Part shown: positions 44,685 through 54,269 of the stretch, in pieces
How positions within the stretch are numbered: position 1 is the stretch's first letter
Layout: each line of letters begins with the position of its first letter
Assembly (NCBI RefSeq): GCF_025398155.2
Contig: NZ_CP104562.2
Span: 2,728,001 to 2,792,000, forward strand
Source of the DNA: Roseateles amylovorans
GTDB taxonomy: Bacteria > Pseudomonadota > Gammaproteobacteria > Burkholderiales > Burkholderiaceae_C
Length of the DNA stretch: 64,000 nucleotides
Reading direction: 5' to 3'
Translations under genes and position numbers: made by a program
The notes under the pieces: model-generated
Databases searched by the model: none
What the model saw: only the letters and a program-made list of their open reading frames with translations
Told to the model about the DNA's origin: nothing

Positions 44685-47423
44685 ATGACCGTCTCCGACG
44701 ACCGCCCCGATCCCGATGCGCTGCTGGCTCAGCTCCGCCAGCAGGAGCAGGCCCAGTCGCGCGGCCGGTTGCGCATCTACTTCGGCGCGTCGGCGGGCGT
44801 CGGCAAGACCTACGCCATGCTGCAGGCCGCGCGCCAGGCGACGGCCCAGGGGCGGTCGCCGCTGGTGGGCGTGGTGGAAACCCACGGCCGCAGCGACACC
44901 GCCGCCTTGCTGGAGGGCTTGCCGCGATTGCCGATGCGCCAGTTGGCCTACCGTGGCCATACCCTGCCGGAGTTCGACCTCGACGGCGCCCTGGCGCGGC
45001 TCAAGGGCCAGCCCGATGCGCTGATCCTGGTGGATGAGCTGGCGCATTCGAATGTCGCCGGGTCTCGTCATCCGAAGCGCTGGCAGGACGTCGAGGAACT
45101 GCTGGCCAACGGCATCTGCGTCTACACCTCGCTGAACGTCCAGCATCTGGAGAGCCTGAACGACGTGGTCGGCGGCATCACCGGCGTGCGGGTCCAGGAA
45201 ACGCTGCCCGACACCTTCTTCGACCGGGCCGATGAGGTGGTGCTGGTCGACACGCCCGCCGATGAACTGCTGAGCCGCCTCAAGGCTGGCAAGGTCTACC
45301 AGGGCACGCAGGCCGAGCGGGCCGGGCAGCATTTCTTCCGCAAGGGCAACCTGATGGCGCTGCGCGAACTGGCGCTGCGCCGCACGGCGGATCGGGTGGA
45401 GGACGATGTCCAGGCCTGGCGCAGCAATGAGCGTATTGCCCAGGTCTGGAAGACCGAGGCCGCCATCCTGTGCGCGATCGGTCCCGGCGACGAGGCCGAG
45501 AGCGTGGTCCGCAGCGCGGCGCAGCTGGCGCAGCAGCTCGCGGTGAGCTGGCATGCGGTCTATGTCGAGACGCCGGCCTTGCATCGGCTGTCCGATGCCC
45601 GGCGCGAGGGCATCCTGCAGGTGGTGCGTCTGGCGCAGGATCTGGGGGCGACCTCGGCGGTGCTGTCCGGCCAGCACCCGGCCAAGGCCTTGGCGGATTA
45701 CGCCCGCGAACACAACCTCTCCAAACTGCTGGTGGGCCGTGGCGCGCCGCAGCCGCGCCGATGGCGACGCCGCACCCTGGCGGCACAGCTGGCGCAGGCG
45801 GGGCCAGAGCTGGACCTGATCCAGGTGGGTGCCTCCGCCACCCAGCGGGTGAAGCGCGAGGAGCGTTCGCCGACCTTCGGATCGTCGCCGCGGCGCTATC
45901 TCTGGGCGGCGCTGTCGTGCATGAGTGTGGCGCTGGTGTGCTGGCCGCTGTCGCATCGGATCGCCAACGACAACATCGTCATGCTGTTCCTGCTGGGCGT
46001 GGTCGCGATCGCGATGCGCTGGGGCCGAGGGCCGGCGGTGCTGGCCAGCTTCCTCAGCGTGGCGCTGTTCGATTTCTTCTTCGTCGCGCCCCAGCTGAGC
46101 CTGGCAGTGAGCGATGTGCAATACGTCATCACCTTCGGCGTGATGCTGGCGGTGGGGCTGATCACCGGGCAGTTGACTGCCGGCCTGCGCTATGAGGCCC
46201 GCGTCTCGGCGGATCGCGAGGCCCGCGCCCGCGGGCTGTTCGAGCTGACCCGGGAACTGGCCGGCGCCTTGCAGACCGAGCAGGTGCTGGCGATTGCCGA
46301 GCAACAGTTGGCCCAGCAGTTCGGGGGACGCGCCTTGTTGTATGTGCTGGATGAGCAGGAGCAACTGCAGCCGTCTCCCGCGCAGCACCCCATGCCGCCT
46401 GGCGAGCAGCCGGATGCCGGCACCGCGCGCTGGGCCCTGGACCATGAACAGGCGGCCGGCCTGGGCACCGACACCCTGCCGGGCAGCCACTGGTTCTACC
46501 TGCCGCTGCGGGCGCCGATGCGCAGCCGCGGCGTGCTGGCGCTGCGCCCCGGCCAGGCGGGCGCGCTGATGCTGCCGGAACGACGCGCCCAGTTGGACAC
46601 AGCGGCGCGCATCGTCGGGCAAGCCCTGGAGCGGGTGCATTACGTGGAGGTGGCGCAGGGCGCCTTGCTGCAGATCGAGTCGGAGCGGCTGCGCAACTCG
46701 CTGCTGTCGGCGCTCTCTCATGACCTGCGCACGCCGCTGTCGGCCCTGCAGGGACTGGCCGAAACCCTGGCGCAGCGTCCGGGGCTGGAGGCGGGCGTCG
46801 CGGACGCGGCCCAGGCGATCCAGCAGCAGTCGCTGCGCATCAATGCGATGGTGCACAACCTGCTCGACATGGCGCGGCTGCAGAGTGGCGCCTTGAAGTT
46901 GAATCGCCAATGGCAGCCGATCGATGAAGTGGTCGGCAGCAGCCTGCAGCTGATGGGCACCGCGCTGGCGCGCCATCGGGTGCGGCTGGACGTGCCGGCC
47001 GCCTTGCCGTTGGTGGAACTCGATGCCACGCTGGTCGAGCGGGTGCTGGCGAACCTGCTGGAGAACGCGGCCAAATACACCCCGGCGGGCAGCGAGATCC
47101 GCATCGGCGCGCGGGTCCATGGCGCCGAACTCTGGCTCGCCGTGGAGGACAACGGTCCCGGTCTGCCGGTGGGGCGCGAGGAGGCGCTGTTCGAGAAATT
47201 CACCCGCGGCCACAGCGAATCGCCGTTGCCGGGCGTGGGCCTGGGTCTGGCGATCTGCCGTGCCATCATGCAGGCCCACGGCGGCCGGATCTGGGCGGAG
47301 CGAGCGACGCCGCAGGGGGGCGCCCGCTTCTGTCTGGCCTTGCCGCTGGGCGAGCCGCCGGAGGTGCCGTCGTTCGACGAGGACGAAAGCACCGGCGCAT
47401 CGCCCGCCGCAGGTCGCCTGTGA
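44685..47423 (+). CDS. kdpD: Sensor histidine kinase KdpD
   Basis: 912 residues. The N-terminal KdpD domain has Walker A GASAGVGKTYAML (~29-41) and Walker B ALILVDELAHSN, followed by a universal-stress-like domain, four transmembrane helices (~405-500), a GAF-like region, and HisKA with SHDLRTPLSALQG, then NLLENAAKY, DNGPGLP and GVGLGLAI. It senses K+ limitation and phosphorylates KdpE. Length matches E. coli KdpD (894). The stop overlaps a GTG of the kdpE frame. Confidence 0.97.
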   Translation: MTVSDDRPDPDALLAQLRQQEQAQSRGRLRIYFGASAGVGKTYAMLQAARQATAQGRSPLVGVVETHGRSDTAALLEGLPRLPMRQLAYRGHTLPEFDLDGALARLKGQPDALILVDELAHSNVAGSRHPKRWQDVEELLANGICVYTSLNVQHLESLNDVVGGITGVRVQETLPDTFFDRADEVVLVDTPADELLSRLKAGKVYQGTQAERAGQHFFRKGNLMALRELALRRTADRVEDDVQAWRSNERIAQVWKTEAAILCAIGPGDEAESVVRSAAQLAQQLAVSWHAVYVETPALHRLSDARREGILQVVRLAQDLGATSAVLSGQHPAKALADYAREHNLSKLLVGRGAPQPRRWRRRTLAAQLAQAGPELDLIQVGASATQRVKREERSPTFGSSPRRYLWAALSCMSVALVCWPLSHRIANDNIVMLFLLGVVAIAMRWGRGPAVLASFLSVALFDFFFVAPQLSLAVSDVQYVITFGVMLAVGLITGQLTAGLRYEARVSADREARARGLFELTRELAGALQTEQVLAIAEQQLAQQFGGRALLYVLDEQEQLQPSPAQHPMPPGEQPDAGTARWALDHEQAAGLGTDTLPGSHWFYLPLRAPMRSRGVLALRPGQAGALMLPERRAQLDTAARIVGQALERVHYVEVAQGALLQIESERLRNSLLSALSHDLRTPLSALQGLAETLAQRPGLEAGVADAAQAIQQQSLRINAMVHNLLDMARLQSGALKLNRQWQPIDEVVGSSLQLMGTALARHRVRLDVPAALPLVELDATLVERVLANLLENAAKYTPAGSEIRIGARVHGAELWLAVEDNGPGLPVGREEALFEKFTRGHSESPLPGVGLGLAICRAIMQAHGGRIWAERATPQGGARFCLALPLGEPPEVPSFDEDESTGASPAAGRL

Positions 47424-47494
47424 GATTCCGTTCCTCATTTCCGAACCCAGTCACGATCCATGAACCGACGCGAAACGATCCGGGAGTTCCAGCC

Positions 47495-48190
47495 TTGAGC
47501 GAGCCGCAACCGACCGCGCTGATCGTCGAGGACGAGCCCAACATCCGCCGCTTCGTGCGCCAGGCCCTGGAGGAGGAGGGCTGGGTGGTGCATGAAACCG
47601 GCACCTTGCGCCAAGGTCTGATCGATGCGGGCACCCGTCGACCGGACCTGGTCATCCTGGACCTGGGCTTGCCCGACGGCGACGGTCAGGACTTTCTGCA
47701 GGACCTGCGTGCCTGGTCGGCGGTGCCGGTGATCGTGCTCTCGGCCCGGAGCGCCGAGGACGACAAGATCGCCGCCCTGGACCAGGGTGCCGATGATTAC
47801 CTCAGCAAGCCGTTCGGCGTGGGCGAACTGATGGCGCGGGTGCGGGTGGCGCTGCGGCGCAGCCAGTCGCGTGCCAGCGAGCAGCAGGATCCGGTGTTCC
47901 GCTTCGGCGATGTCGAGGTGGACCTGGCGGCGCGGCGGGTGCGGCGAGGCGGGGAGGATGTCCATCTCACGCCCATCGAATACCGGCTGCTCAGCCACCT
48001 CATCGGCAATGCCGGCAAGGTGCTGACCCATCGCCAGTTGCTCAAGGCGGTCTGGGGCCCGGCGCATGTGGAGCAGAACCACTACCTGCGCGTCTACATG
48101 GGCAACCTGCGGCAGAAGCTGGAGGCGGAGCCGGCCAGTCCGAAGTTCCTGCTGACGGAGACGGCGGTGGGGTATCGGTTGATGGCCTGA
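47495..48190 (+). CDS. kdpE: Response regulator KdpE
   Basis: 231 residues, OmpR/PhoB class activator of kdpFABC. The receiver has VEDEPNIR, phospho-acceptor Asp in VILDLGLPDGDG and the Lys of LSKPFG. The DNA-binding domain ends TETAVGYRLM. I prefer the TTG at 47495 with GGGAG eight bases upstream. A GTG at 47420 overlapping kdpD would add 25 unconserved residues and is the alternative. Confidence 0.94.
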   Translation: MSEPQPTALIVEDEPNIRRFVRQALEEEGWVVHETGTLRQGLIDAGTRRPDLVILDLGLPDGDGQDFLQDLRAWSAVPVIVLSARSAEDDKIAALDQGADDYLSKPFGVGELMARVRVALRRSQSRASEQQDPVFRFGDVEVDLAARRVRRGGEDVHLTPIEYRLLSHLIGNAGKVLTHRQLLKAVWGPAHVEQNHYLRVYMGNLRQKLEAEPASPKFLLTETAVGYRLMA

Positions 48191-48368
48191 TGACCTGATG
48201 CCTTGATCGCCCGCTCGCCCGCTCGCCTCACGGCCTGTTCGCCTGATCGCCTGCGCCCGCCATCCGGGGGGCGGCCTTGACGGCTCAAGACCTGTACCCC
48301 GCAGGTCGTGGCGGGGGATTGAATCCGGCGCAGGCGGGCCGCGGCTTGTCGGCCGTCGATCGACCTCG

Positions 48369-49097
48369 TCACGCCGCGCGCAGGCGCCCAAAGACCGGCG
48401 GAAGCGCCAGTTGCCCGATCCAATGCTGGTACAGGCAGCCGGCGGCCGCGCGCACGCGCGCGAGCCGTTCCGGCAGCGCGGAGAGAATCTCCGACTCGCT
48501 CTGCACGGTCAGGCTGCGGCCGGTGCGCAGGGCTTGCCGACCTTCGGCGCACCACTGGCGAAGCCCGTGCTCGGTGATTTCAAGGTGGCTCTGCAGCCCC
48601 AGGTGCGGCCCCAGGGCGAAGCCCTTGTTCAGGCAATGCTGGCCGAACAGGGTGCGCGTGGCGCCGATGGGAATCTGGAAGCTGTCGTAGTGCCAGTTGA
48701 AGCTCAGCAGGTGGTCCTGCCCACCGAACAGCGAGCGGGCGGTGGGGGTGATCCAGAGTTCGCGCCAGCCGATGTCCGGCCGTGGATTGCGGTGGACCGC
48801 GGCACCCATGGCGCGAGCCAGTTGCTGCGCGCCAAAACAGTGGCCCAGCACGGGTCGGCTGAGCCGCAACGCGTCTTGCATCAGCGCCTGTTCGGCGCCG
48901 ATCCAGCTCAACCGGTCGTGCACGCTGTGGTCGCTGCCCAGCACCACCAGACCGCTGAAGGCCGACATCTGTCGCGGCAGCGGTTCGCCCTGGTCGGGGC
49001 GCAGGAGATGCACGGGCACATCTTTGGACTGTAGGCACTGCAGCAGGTAGCCGGGCCCCTGGGCCGCTTCATGCTGGAGGATCAACACCGGTCTCAT
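48369..49097 (-). CDS. Class I glutamine amidotransferase-like protein
   Basis: 242 residues. Nucleophile elbow RPVLGHCFGAQQLARAMG (Cys ~88), and the catalytic His-Glu region reads SHLEITEHG, where GMP-synthase-like proteins usually have HPE; the Pro-to-Leu change keeps His and Glu. This family includes GuaA-like stand-alone amidotransferases of unknown partner. It converges with kdpE and has no operon partners. Confidence 0.88.
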   Translation of the reverse strand: MRPVLILQHEAAQGPGYLLQCLQSKDVPVHLLRPDQGEPLPRQMSAFSGLVVLGSDHSVHDRLSWIGAEQALMQDALRLSRPVLGHCFGAQQLARAMGAAVHRNPRPDIGWRELWITPTARSLFGGQDHLLSFNWHYDSFQIPIGATRTLFGQHCLNKGFALGPHLGLQSHLEITEHGLRQWCAEGRQALRTGRSLTVQSESEILSALPERLARVRAAAGCLYQHWIGQLALPPVFGRLRAA

Positions 49098-49604
49098 GGC
49101 GGGGCGCGGAGGCGACGGAGGGCTCCGCGCGGTGGTTGGGAAGGCCTCAGCGTAGCCGTGCAGGCCTCAGGCCGACGTCAAGAAGGCCGGCGGCGGCATC
49201 AAGACGGCATCAAGCTGACACCGACGATCGATGCCCCCGCGACGGGGCAGCCGATGCCCCACGGGTGCGCGCCAGGCGAGTGTGCAGCGCGCACCCGTGG
49301 CCGTTTCCTGGCTGGGGCGTGTCGCTGCGAGCTGCGGCGCGCTCGCCATGCCGCGCATCGCCACCTTGGACGCTCGCACCGGAGACATCGACGTGTGCCT
49401 GCTGCCGGCCTTGGACACGCCGGCGGACATGCCCGAACAGGCCCTGGCACCGCGCATCCACACCGACACCGAGATCCGACCGTGCATCGCCCAGTACCTG
49501 TGGCGCTTGAAACTGCTGTGTACCCGGCCACCCGGCCCGCCCCCGATCGGCTGAGCCACAATCCGGCGTCCAAGCTTGCAGCCGGCGCATGTGCCGGATC
49601 GATC
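49098..49604. other. Intergenic region before moaE
   Basis: 507 bp. A + strand frame from ATG 49348 to 49554 encodes 68 residues (MPRIATLDARTGDID...), mildly acidic and without a ribosome binding site or recognised family, so I do not call it. Otherwise I see nothing. Confidence 0.5.
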
Positions 49605-50111
49605 ATGTCTCCAGCCTTGTTGGCCAGCTCCGCCGTGCCGCGTGTGCGCATCCAGACCGACGATTTCGACCTCAGTGCCGAGACGCTGTCCCTGAGAGCC
49701 GACGACGGCGGGGTGGGCGCGGTGGTGAGTTTCGTCGGCACCGTCCGCGACGGCGCCGATGGCAGCCCGGTCAGCCTGATGGAGCTGGAGCATTACCCCG
49801 GCATGACCGAAGCCGCGATCGAGGCCATGGTCGACCAGGCCTTTGAGCGCTTCGACATCCTCGGCGCTCGGGTGATTCATCGGGTCGGACCATTGGGCCC
49901 GCGCGCCCAGATCGTGCTGGTGCTGGTCAGCGCGCGGCACCGGGGTCAGGCCTTTCAGGCCTGCGAGTTCCTGATGGATTATTTGAAGACCCAGGCGCCG
50001 TTCTGGAAGAAAGAGCACGGGCCTTCCGGGGCGCACTGGGTGGACGCCCGGGTGACGGATGACGAGGCTTTGGCGCGCTGGGGCATTCAGGCGGAGGGCA
50101 ACGGCACATGA
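49605..50111 (+). CDS. moaE: Molybdopterin synthase catalytic subunit
   Basis: 168 residues. FVGTVRDGADG (~44-54), LELEHYPGM, RHRGQAFQACEFLMDYLKT and FWKKEHGPSGAHWVDA (~141-156) are MoaE signatures, with active-site Lys in the KKE motif. It partners MoaD (26521) to make molybdopterin. The ATG at 49605 gives a ~20-residue leader before the domain. Its stop overlaps the crcB start (ATGA). Confidence 0.95.
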   Translation: MSPALLASSAVPRVRIQTDDFDLSAETLSLRADDGGVGAVVSFVGTVRDGADGSPVSLMELEHYPGMTEAAIEAMVDQAFERFDILGARVIHRVGPLGPRAQIVLVLVSARHRGQAFQACEFLMDYLKTQAPFWKKEHGPSGAHWVDARVTDDEALARWGIQAEGNGT

Positions 50112-50488
50112 ACTGGCTTCAGGTGGCGGCTGTGTCCGTCGGGGCTTCGGGCGGGGCGTTGACCCGCTGGGGGGCGGGGCTGTGGTTGAACTCGAAGTGG
50201 GCCGGGTTTCCGCTCGGCACACTGGCGGTGAATCTGGTCGGCGGCTTCTTGATCGGGATGGCACTGGAATGGTTCGGGCGCCATCCGGACGATCTGCTGA
50301 AGCTGCTCCTGGTCACCGGCTTCCTGGGGGGGCTGACCACCTTTTCATCGTTCTCCGGCGAGTCGCTCTCGCTGCTGCAGCGTGGCGAATTCCTGATGGC
50401 CGTGTCCCATTCGGCGGCGCATGTGTTGGGGTCGCTGATCGCTGCGGCACTGGGCATGCGGCTGATACAGGCGCTGCTGCCGGCCTGA
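50108..50488 (+). CDS. crcB: Fluoride ion exporter CrcB/Fluc
   Basis: 126 residues with four transmembrane helices, a dual-topology fluoride channel. GGALTRWGAG, FPLGTLAVNLVGGFLIGM and TGFLGGLTTFSSFSGE contain the conserved Arg, Asn and Phe-box residues. The ATG overlaps the moaE stop by four bases, so translation is coupled. No fluoride riboswitch could be found upstream of moaE. Confidence 0.95.
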   Translation: MNWLQVAAVSVGASGGALTRWGAGLWLNSKWAGFPLGTLAVNLVGGFLIGMALEWFGRHPDDLLKLLLVTGFLGGLTTFSSFSGESLSLLQRGEFLMAVSHSAAHVLGSLIAAALGMRLIQALLPA

Positions 50489-50593
50489 GGTCGTTGAGGC
50501 GGACGGTCGCGTCGGGCCCCAATTCGATCGCGTGTCGGAACCTGCCTTCGCGACGGCAGCACCCATCGGGTCCTCGTTCAATCGGAGAACTCG

Positions 50594-51250
50594 ATGTCCA
50601 TCGCTTCGACAGGCTCGGTCGATACCGGCGCACCGTCCGGTCCATGCCACTCGTCCCCTTCGTCCCACTCGTCCCATCCTTCACACTGGCCCGCATCCTC
50701 CACCCGAATCGACCCACCCACCCCGTCGCCCGATGGAGGCTGTGCCGAGCGGTTCGATGCCCCCCTGGCAGCCATGCATCGCTGCACGGCCGCCACCGCC
50801 GAGGCGCGGACGGCAGCGACGCTGTCGCGCCGCGCCGTCGGCAAGGGGGCTGCGGCCTTGCTGGGGGCGCTGTTCGCCGGCGTCAGCCACGCGCAGTATG
50901 TGGGTCCCACCGGATTGAGCTTGCGCACCGTCAAGCAACTGACCGAGCACGGGCGGGATGACGAGCCGGCCCGGCTGCGCGGCCGGATCTTGTCCCACGA
51001 CGGCGGGGATCACTACACCTTCGCCGACGACACAGGACGCGTGATGGTGGAAATCGACGCCCATCTGTTCCCACCGGGCACGCCCATCGACGACAAGCGG
51101 CTGGTCGAGATCACCGGCGAGTTGGATCGTGGGTTCAGGAGCGTCAAGTTCGATGTGAAGTCGATGGAGTTGGTGAAAGCCTCCCGATCGGCCGCCCTTC
51201 CAGAAACATCCACCGCCTCGCACCCGGCGGCGGCGCGGGCCAAGCGCTAA
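50594..51250 (+). CDS. YgiW/YdeI-type OB-fold (BOF) stress protein
   Basis: The conserved part, ~100 residues from QYVGPTGLSLRTVKQL to DVKSMELV, is the bacterial OB-fold of YgiW/YdeI, periplasmic proteins linked to stress tolerance. It is preceded by a twin-Arg type signal (SRRAVGKGAAALLGALFAGVSHAQ). The start is unclear: ATG 50594 gives 218 residues with a 60-residue Ser/His/Pro-rich head, while ATG 50774 gives a normal exported protein of 158 residues. I report the longer frame but favour the shorter as the true start. Confidence 0.8.
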   Translation: MSIASTGSVDTGAPSGPCHSSPSSHSSHPSHWPASSTRIDPPTPSPDGGCAERFDAPLAAMHRCTAATAEARTAATLSRRAVGKGAAALLGALFAGVSHAQYVGPTGLSLRTVKQLTEHGRDDEPARLRGRILSHDGGDHYTFADDTGRVMVEIDAHLFPPGTPIDDKRLVEITGELDRGFRSVKFDVKSMELVKASRSAALPETSTASHPAAARAKR

Positions 51251-51451
51251 GCGCTCAGGGACGCGGGCTGAGGGCGAACGGCGTAGGGCGTAGGGCGGAT
51301 CAGCGATCGACCTTTCGACGCAGACCGGACCGCGTGCAGGCCGTGCGCCATGTTCGCGGCAGCGGCGGCCGCGGTGGCAGCGGTGGCATCAGCCGCAGCG
51401 GCGGCATCAACTGCTGCTGTGGCCTCAACTGCTGCAGCGGCTTCAGTGGCC
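51251..51451. other. Spacer with GCAGCGG-type repeats
   Basis: 201 bp between the YgiW-like gene and the kinase stop. From ~51355 imperfect GCAGCGGC/GGCATCA trinucleotide-rich repeats run to the kinase 3' end. No gene. Confidence 0.6.
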
Positions 51452-53899
51452 TCAGCGGCGCCGCAGCAGTTCCTGCAGCCGCTGCGTCAGCGTGCCCAGG
51501 GCGAAGGGCTTGGCCAACATGTCCATGCCTTCGCCCACGAAATCGCCTCGCACGGCGGCTTCCTTGGCATAACCGGTGATCAGCAGCACCGGCAGGGTGG
51601 GACGCGCATCCCGCACCAGATCGGCCAGCCGGCGTCCGGACAGGTCCGGCAGCCCGACATCGGTGATCAGCAGATCAAAGGATTCGTCATCCAGACGCTC
51701 CATCGCCTCGTGGGCATCGCCGACGGCGGTCACCACATAGCCCTGCTCGGTCAGCGACTCCTCCAGCAGTCGACGAAGGTCGGTGTTGTCGTCCACCACC
51801 AGAATGCGTTCGCCGGCGCCGGCCACCACTTCGGGCGGGGACGCGATCTCCTGCGGTGAGTGCGGCGTGAGGGCCCGCGGCAGGAAGAGCTTGACCGTCG
51901 TGCCTTCCCCGACGATCGAGAAGATCGACACATGGCCGCCCGACTGCTTCACATAGCCATAGATCATCGACAGACCCAGGCCGGTGCCCTTGCCGATGTT
52001 CTTGGTGGTGAAGAAAGGATCGAAAGCCCGGTCGATGACCTCCTTGGGCATGCCCAGGCCGTTGTCCGAGACGCTGATGACCACATAGTCGCCTTCGGCC
52101 AGCTCGGACTGCCCCAGCAGGTCGTCAGCGACCTGCAGGTTGCGGGTCTCGATGGTGAGCTGCCCGCCATGCGGCATCGCATCGCGCGCATTGATGGCCA
52201 GGTTGAGCAGCGCGTTTTCCAGTTGATTGGCATCGGTCTGGACCGGCCAGGCCGCCTCGTCCAGCCGCAGTTCGACGGCGATCTGCTCGCCGAGGGTGCG
52301 GGAGAAAATGTCCTCCAGACTGCGCGCCAGTTGATTGGCGTCGACCGGTCGCAGGTCCAGCGACTGCTTGCGCGAGAACGCCAGCAAGCGATGGGTGAGG
52401 GCGGCCGCCGATTGCACCGACCGGTCGGCGGTGTCCACGAACCGTGGCACGTCGCTGACGTCGCCCGATTTCACCTTGCGCCGCACCAGCTCCAGGCAGG
52501 TGCCGATGGTGGAGAGCAGGTTGTTGAAGTCGTGCGCCACACCGCCGGTGAGCTGGCCGACGGCCTCCATCTTCTGAGACTGGCGCAGCTGTTCCTCGGC
52601 GCGTCGCTGGTCGGTGCGATCCCGGGCGATCAGCAGCACCAGGCCGCCGAAACCCGCGTGGCGTTCGACCACCGCCATCACCGTCTCCACCGAAATGTCG
52701 CTGCGACCCGGATAGACCCGCCGCGCGGTGTAGGTGTGGTTGTGGCCGGTGCGCAGGCATTCGCGGACGCCCCGTTCCAGGTCCTGGACCGCATCCGGCG
52801 GCAGGACGGACCGGGGTGACGCGCCGAACACCTCGGCGCGCGGCCGTCCGATCAGGTGCTCGACGCTCGGATTGATGTCCTCGATCGCCAGTTCGCCGCT
52901 GGCGTCCGCCCGCAGCAGCATCACGTACTCGGGCGTGGTCAGGAAGTAGGCGCGGGCGCGGGCCTCGCTCTCGCGCTGGATCCGGGTGCGCTCGCGCAGT
53001 TCGGTGTCGCGCAAATGCTCGTCGGTGATGTCCCGGGCGACACAGTAAAGCACCGAGTCCTCGGGCACCGCCGTCCAGGAGAGCCGCCGATAGTCGCCGT
53101 CACGGGTGCGCAGGCGGTTTTCGAAGGTTCGTGTGCGCTCCCCGCCGGCCAGTTTGCCCACTTCGGCCCGGGTGCGGTCGCGGTCGTCCGGATGTTCCAG
53201 CCATTCGGAGGTGCGACCGAGCAGCTCCGCTTCCGACCAGCCCAGTGCGGCCGTCCAGGCCGGATTGACGCTCAGCCAGACGCCGGCGCGGTCCGCCACC
53301 AGCAGCATGTCGCGGCTGACCTCCCAGATCCGGTTGCGCTCACGGGTGCGCGAGGTGACTTCCGCCTCCAGCCGATCATTGATTTCGCGCAAGCGCGATT
53401 CCGCCAGATCCCGGCGCTGTTCCGAGACGACATGCTGGGTGGTTTCGGTGGTGTGGCACAGCACGCCGCAGATGCGGCCATCGTCCTCTGCCAGCGGCGA
53501 GAACGAGAACGTCCACCAGGTGTCTTCGGGCTCGCCGCGTCGCGCCATGCGGATCGGCAGGTCGTGATGGCGCGTCGCTTCGCCGGCAAGGGCCTGATCG
53601 ATGAGCGGGCGCACCGCGTCGATCGCATCCGGCCACAGCGCGGCCAGCGTGGTGCCGATGGCCCGGTCCACCCGAGGCCCCAGCACCGGCCGGTAGGCGT
53701 CGTTGGAGAAGAAATGCAGCGCATCGCCCCAGAGTAGATAGATCGACTCCGGCGACGACAGCAGGTAATTCACCATGTGCCGCAGCAGTCCCGGCCAGCG
53801 CTCCGGCGGGCCCAGCGGATGGCCGGACCAGTCGTGGGCCCTCATTTCTTGGGCCGTCAGGCTGTGGCCTTGGAGGCACGGAGCGGGGGAATCGGTCAT
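51452..53899 (-). CDS. Soluble PAS-containing hybrid histidine kinase
   Basis: 815 residues with no transmembrane segment. Two to three PAS-like domains occupy ~35-440 (e.g. IWEVSRDMLLVADRAGVWLSVNPAW). The dimerisation/His box is MEAVGQLTGGVAHDFNNLL, HATPase has NLAINARDAM, SDNGLGMP and GTGLGLSMIYGYVKQSGG, and a C-terminal receiver has VVDDNTDLR, LLITDVGLP and the Lys of LAKPF. This is the PAS-HisKA-HATPase-REC arrangement common in Burkholderiales cytosolic hybrid kinases. ATG 53899 (MTDSPAPC) is favoured; an in-frame start 24 nt upstream is the alternative. Confidence 0.9.
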   Translation of the reverse strand: MTDSPAPCLQGHSLTAQEMRAHDWSGHPLGPPERWPGLLRHMVNYLLSSPESIYLLWGDALHFFSNDAYRPVLGPRVDRAIGTTLAALWPDAIDAVRPLIDQALAGEATRHHDLPIRMARRGEPEDTWWTFSFSPLAEDDGRICGVLCHTTETTQHVVSEQRRDLAESRLREINDRLEAEVTSRTRERNRIWEVSRDMLLVADRAGVWLSVNPAWTAALGWSEAELLGRTSEWLEHPDDRDRTRAEVGKLAGGERTRTFENRLRTRDGDYRRLSWTAVPEDSVLYCVARDITDEHLRDTELRERTRIQRESEARARAYFLTTPEYVMLLRADASGELAIEDINPSVEHLIGRPRAEVFGASPRSVLPPDAVQDLERGVRECLRTGHNHTYTARRVYPGRSDISVETVMAVVERHAGFGGLVLLIARDRTDQRRAEEQLRQSQKMEAVGQLTGGVAHDFNNLLSTIGTCLELVRRKVKSGDVSDVPRFVDTADRSVQSAAALTHRLLAFSRKQSLDLRPVDANQLARSLEDIFSRTLGEQIAVELRLDEAAWPVQTDANQLENALLNLAINARDAMPHGGQLTIETRNLQVADDLLGQSELAEGDYVVISVSDNGLGMPKEVIDRAFDPFFTTKNIGKGTGLGLSMIYGYVKQSGGHVSIFSIVGEGTTVKLFLPRALTPHSPQEIASPPEVVAGAGERILVVDDNTDLRRLLEESLTEQGYVVTAVGDAHEAMERLDDESFDLLITDVGLPDLSGRRLADLVRDARPTLPVLLITGYAKEAAVRGDFVGEGMDMLAKPFALGTLTQRLQELLRRR

Positions 53900-54215
53900 C
53901 GGGTCGGTGGGTGGCGCCGCCACGGGCGCGGATCTTGGCTGCGGATGCTACGGCATGGCGCAGTGGGCAAGTCGTCCTCCCGTCCGCTTGTCCCGCCGAA
54001 GGGGCGCGGACGGAGACCGCACCAGCCCTCGGCGGCGACCCGTTGCGCCAGCGTGCGCCGGGTGCATGAAGCCTGGCCGGGCGCGTCGGACCGGCGGTGA
54101 CGCGCCCCCTGCCAGGTCGGCGGGTCGCCCGGTGCCCTCGGGAGGGCCCCCTCGTGCGGTCTCCCACGAATGATTTCAGTGACAGGCCTGTGACTTGCTG
54201 CCGCGCACCGGAACC
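53900..54215. other. Divergent intergenic stretch before clpB
   Basis: 316 bp holding the kinase promoter; GC-rich, no gene or repeat that I can recognise. Confidence 0.4.
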
Positions 54216-54243
54216 CTTGAAATAGGGGGACACAGTCCCACTT
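54216..54243 (+). promoter_or_regulatory. Sigma-32 heat-shock promoter of clpB
   Basis: CTTGAAA at 54216-54222, then a 14-base spacer, then CCCACTT at 54237-54243, against the sigma-32 consensus CTTGAAA and CCCCATNT. It is correctly placed ~27 bp upstream of the clpB start, with GGAGG at 54254-54258 in a short leader. Confidence 0.8.
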
Positions 54244-54269
54244 GAGTCGGCAACGGAGGTTTGAACACC

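Noticed and set aside
43116..47438. 1440-codon open frame antisense to kdpC, the porin and kdpD
   Set aside because: It mirrors the codon bias of the + strand genes, which carry clear family motifs; the translation is His/Gln/Arg-rich and matches nothing.
49605..50107. Fluoride riboswitch controlling crcB
   Set aside because: crcB overlaps moaE and there is no conserved leader element upstream of either gene.
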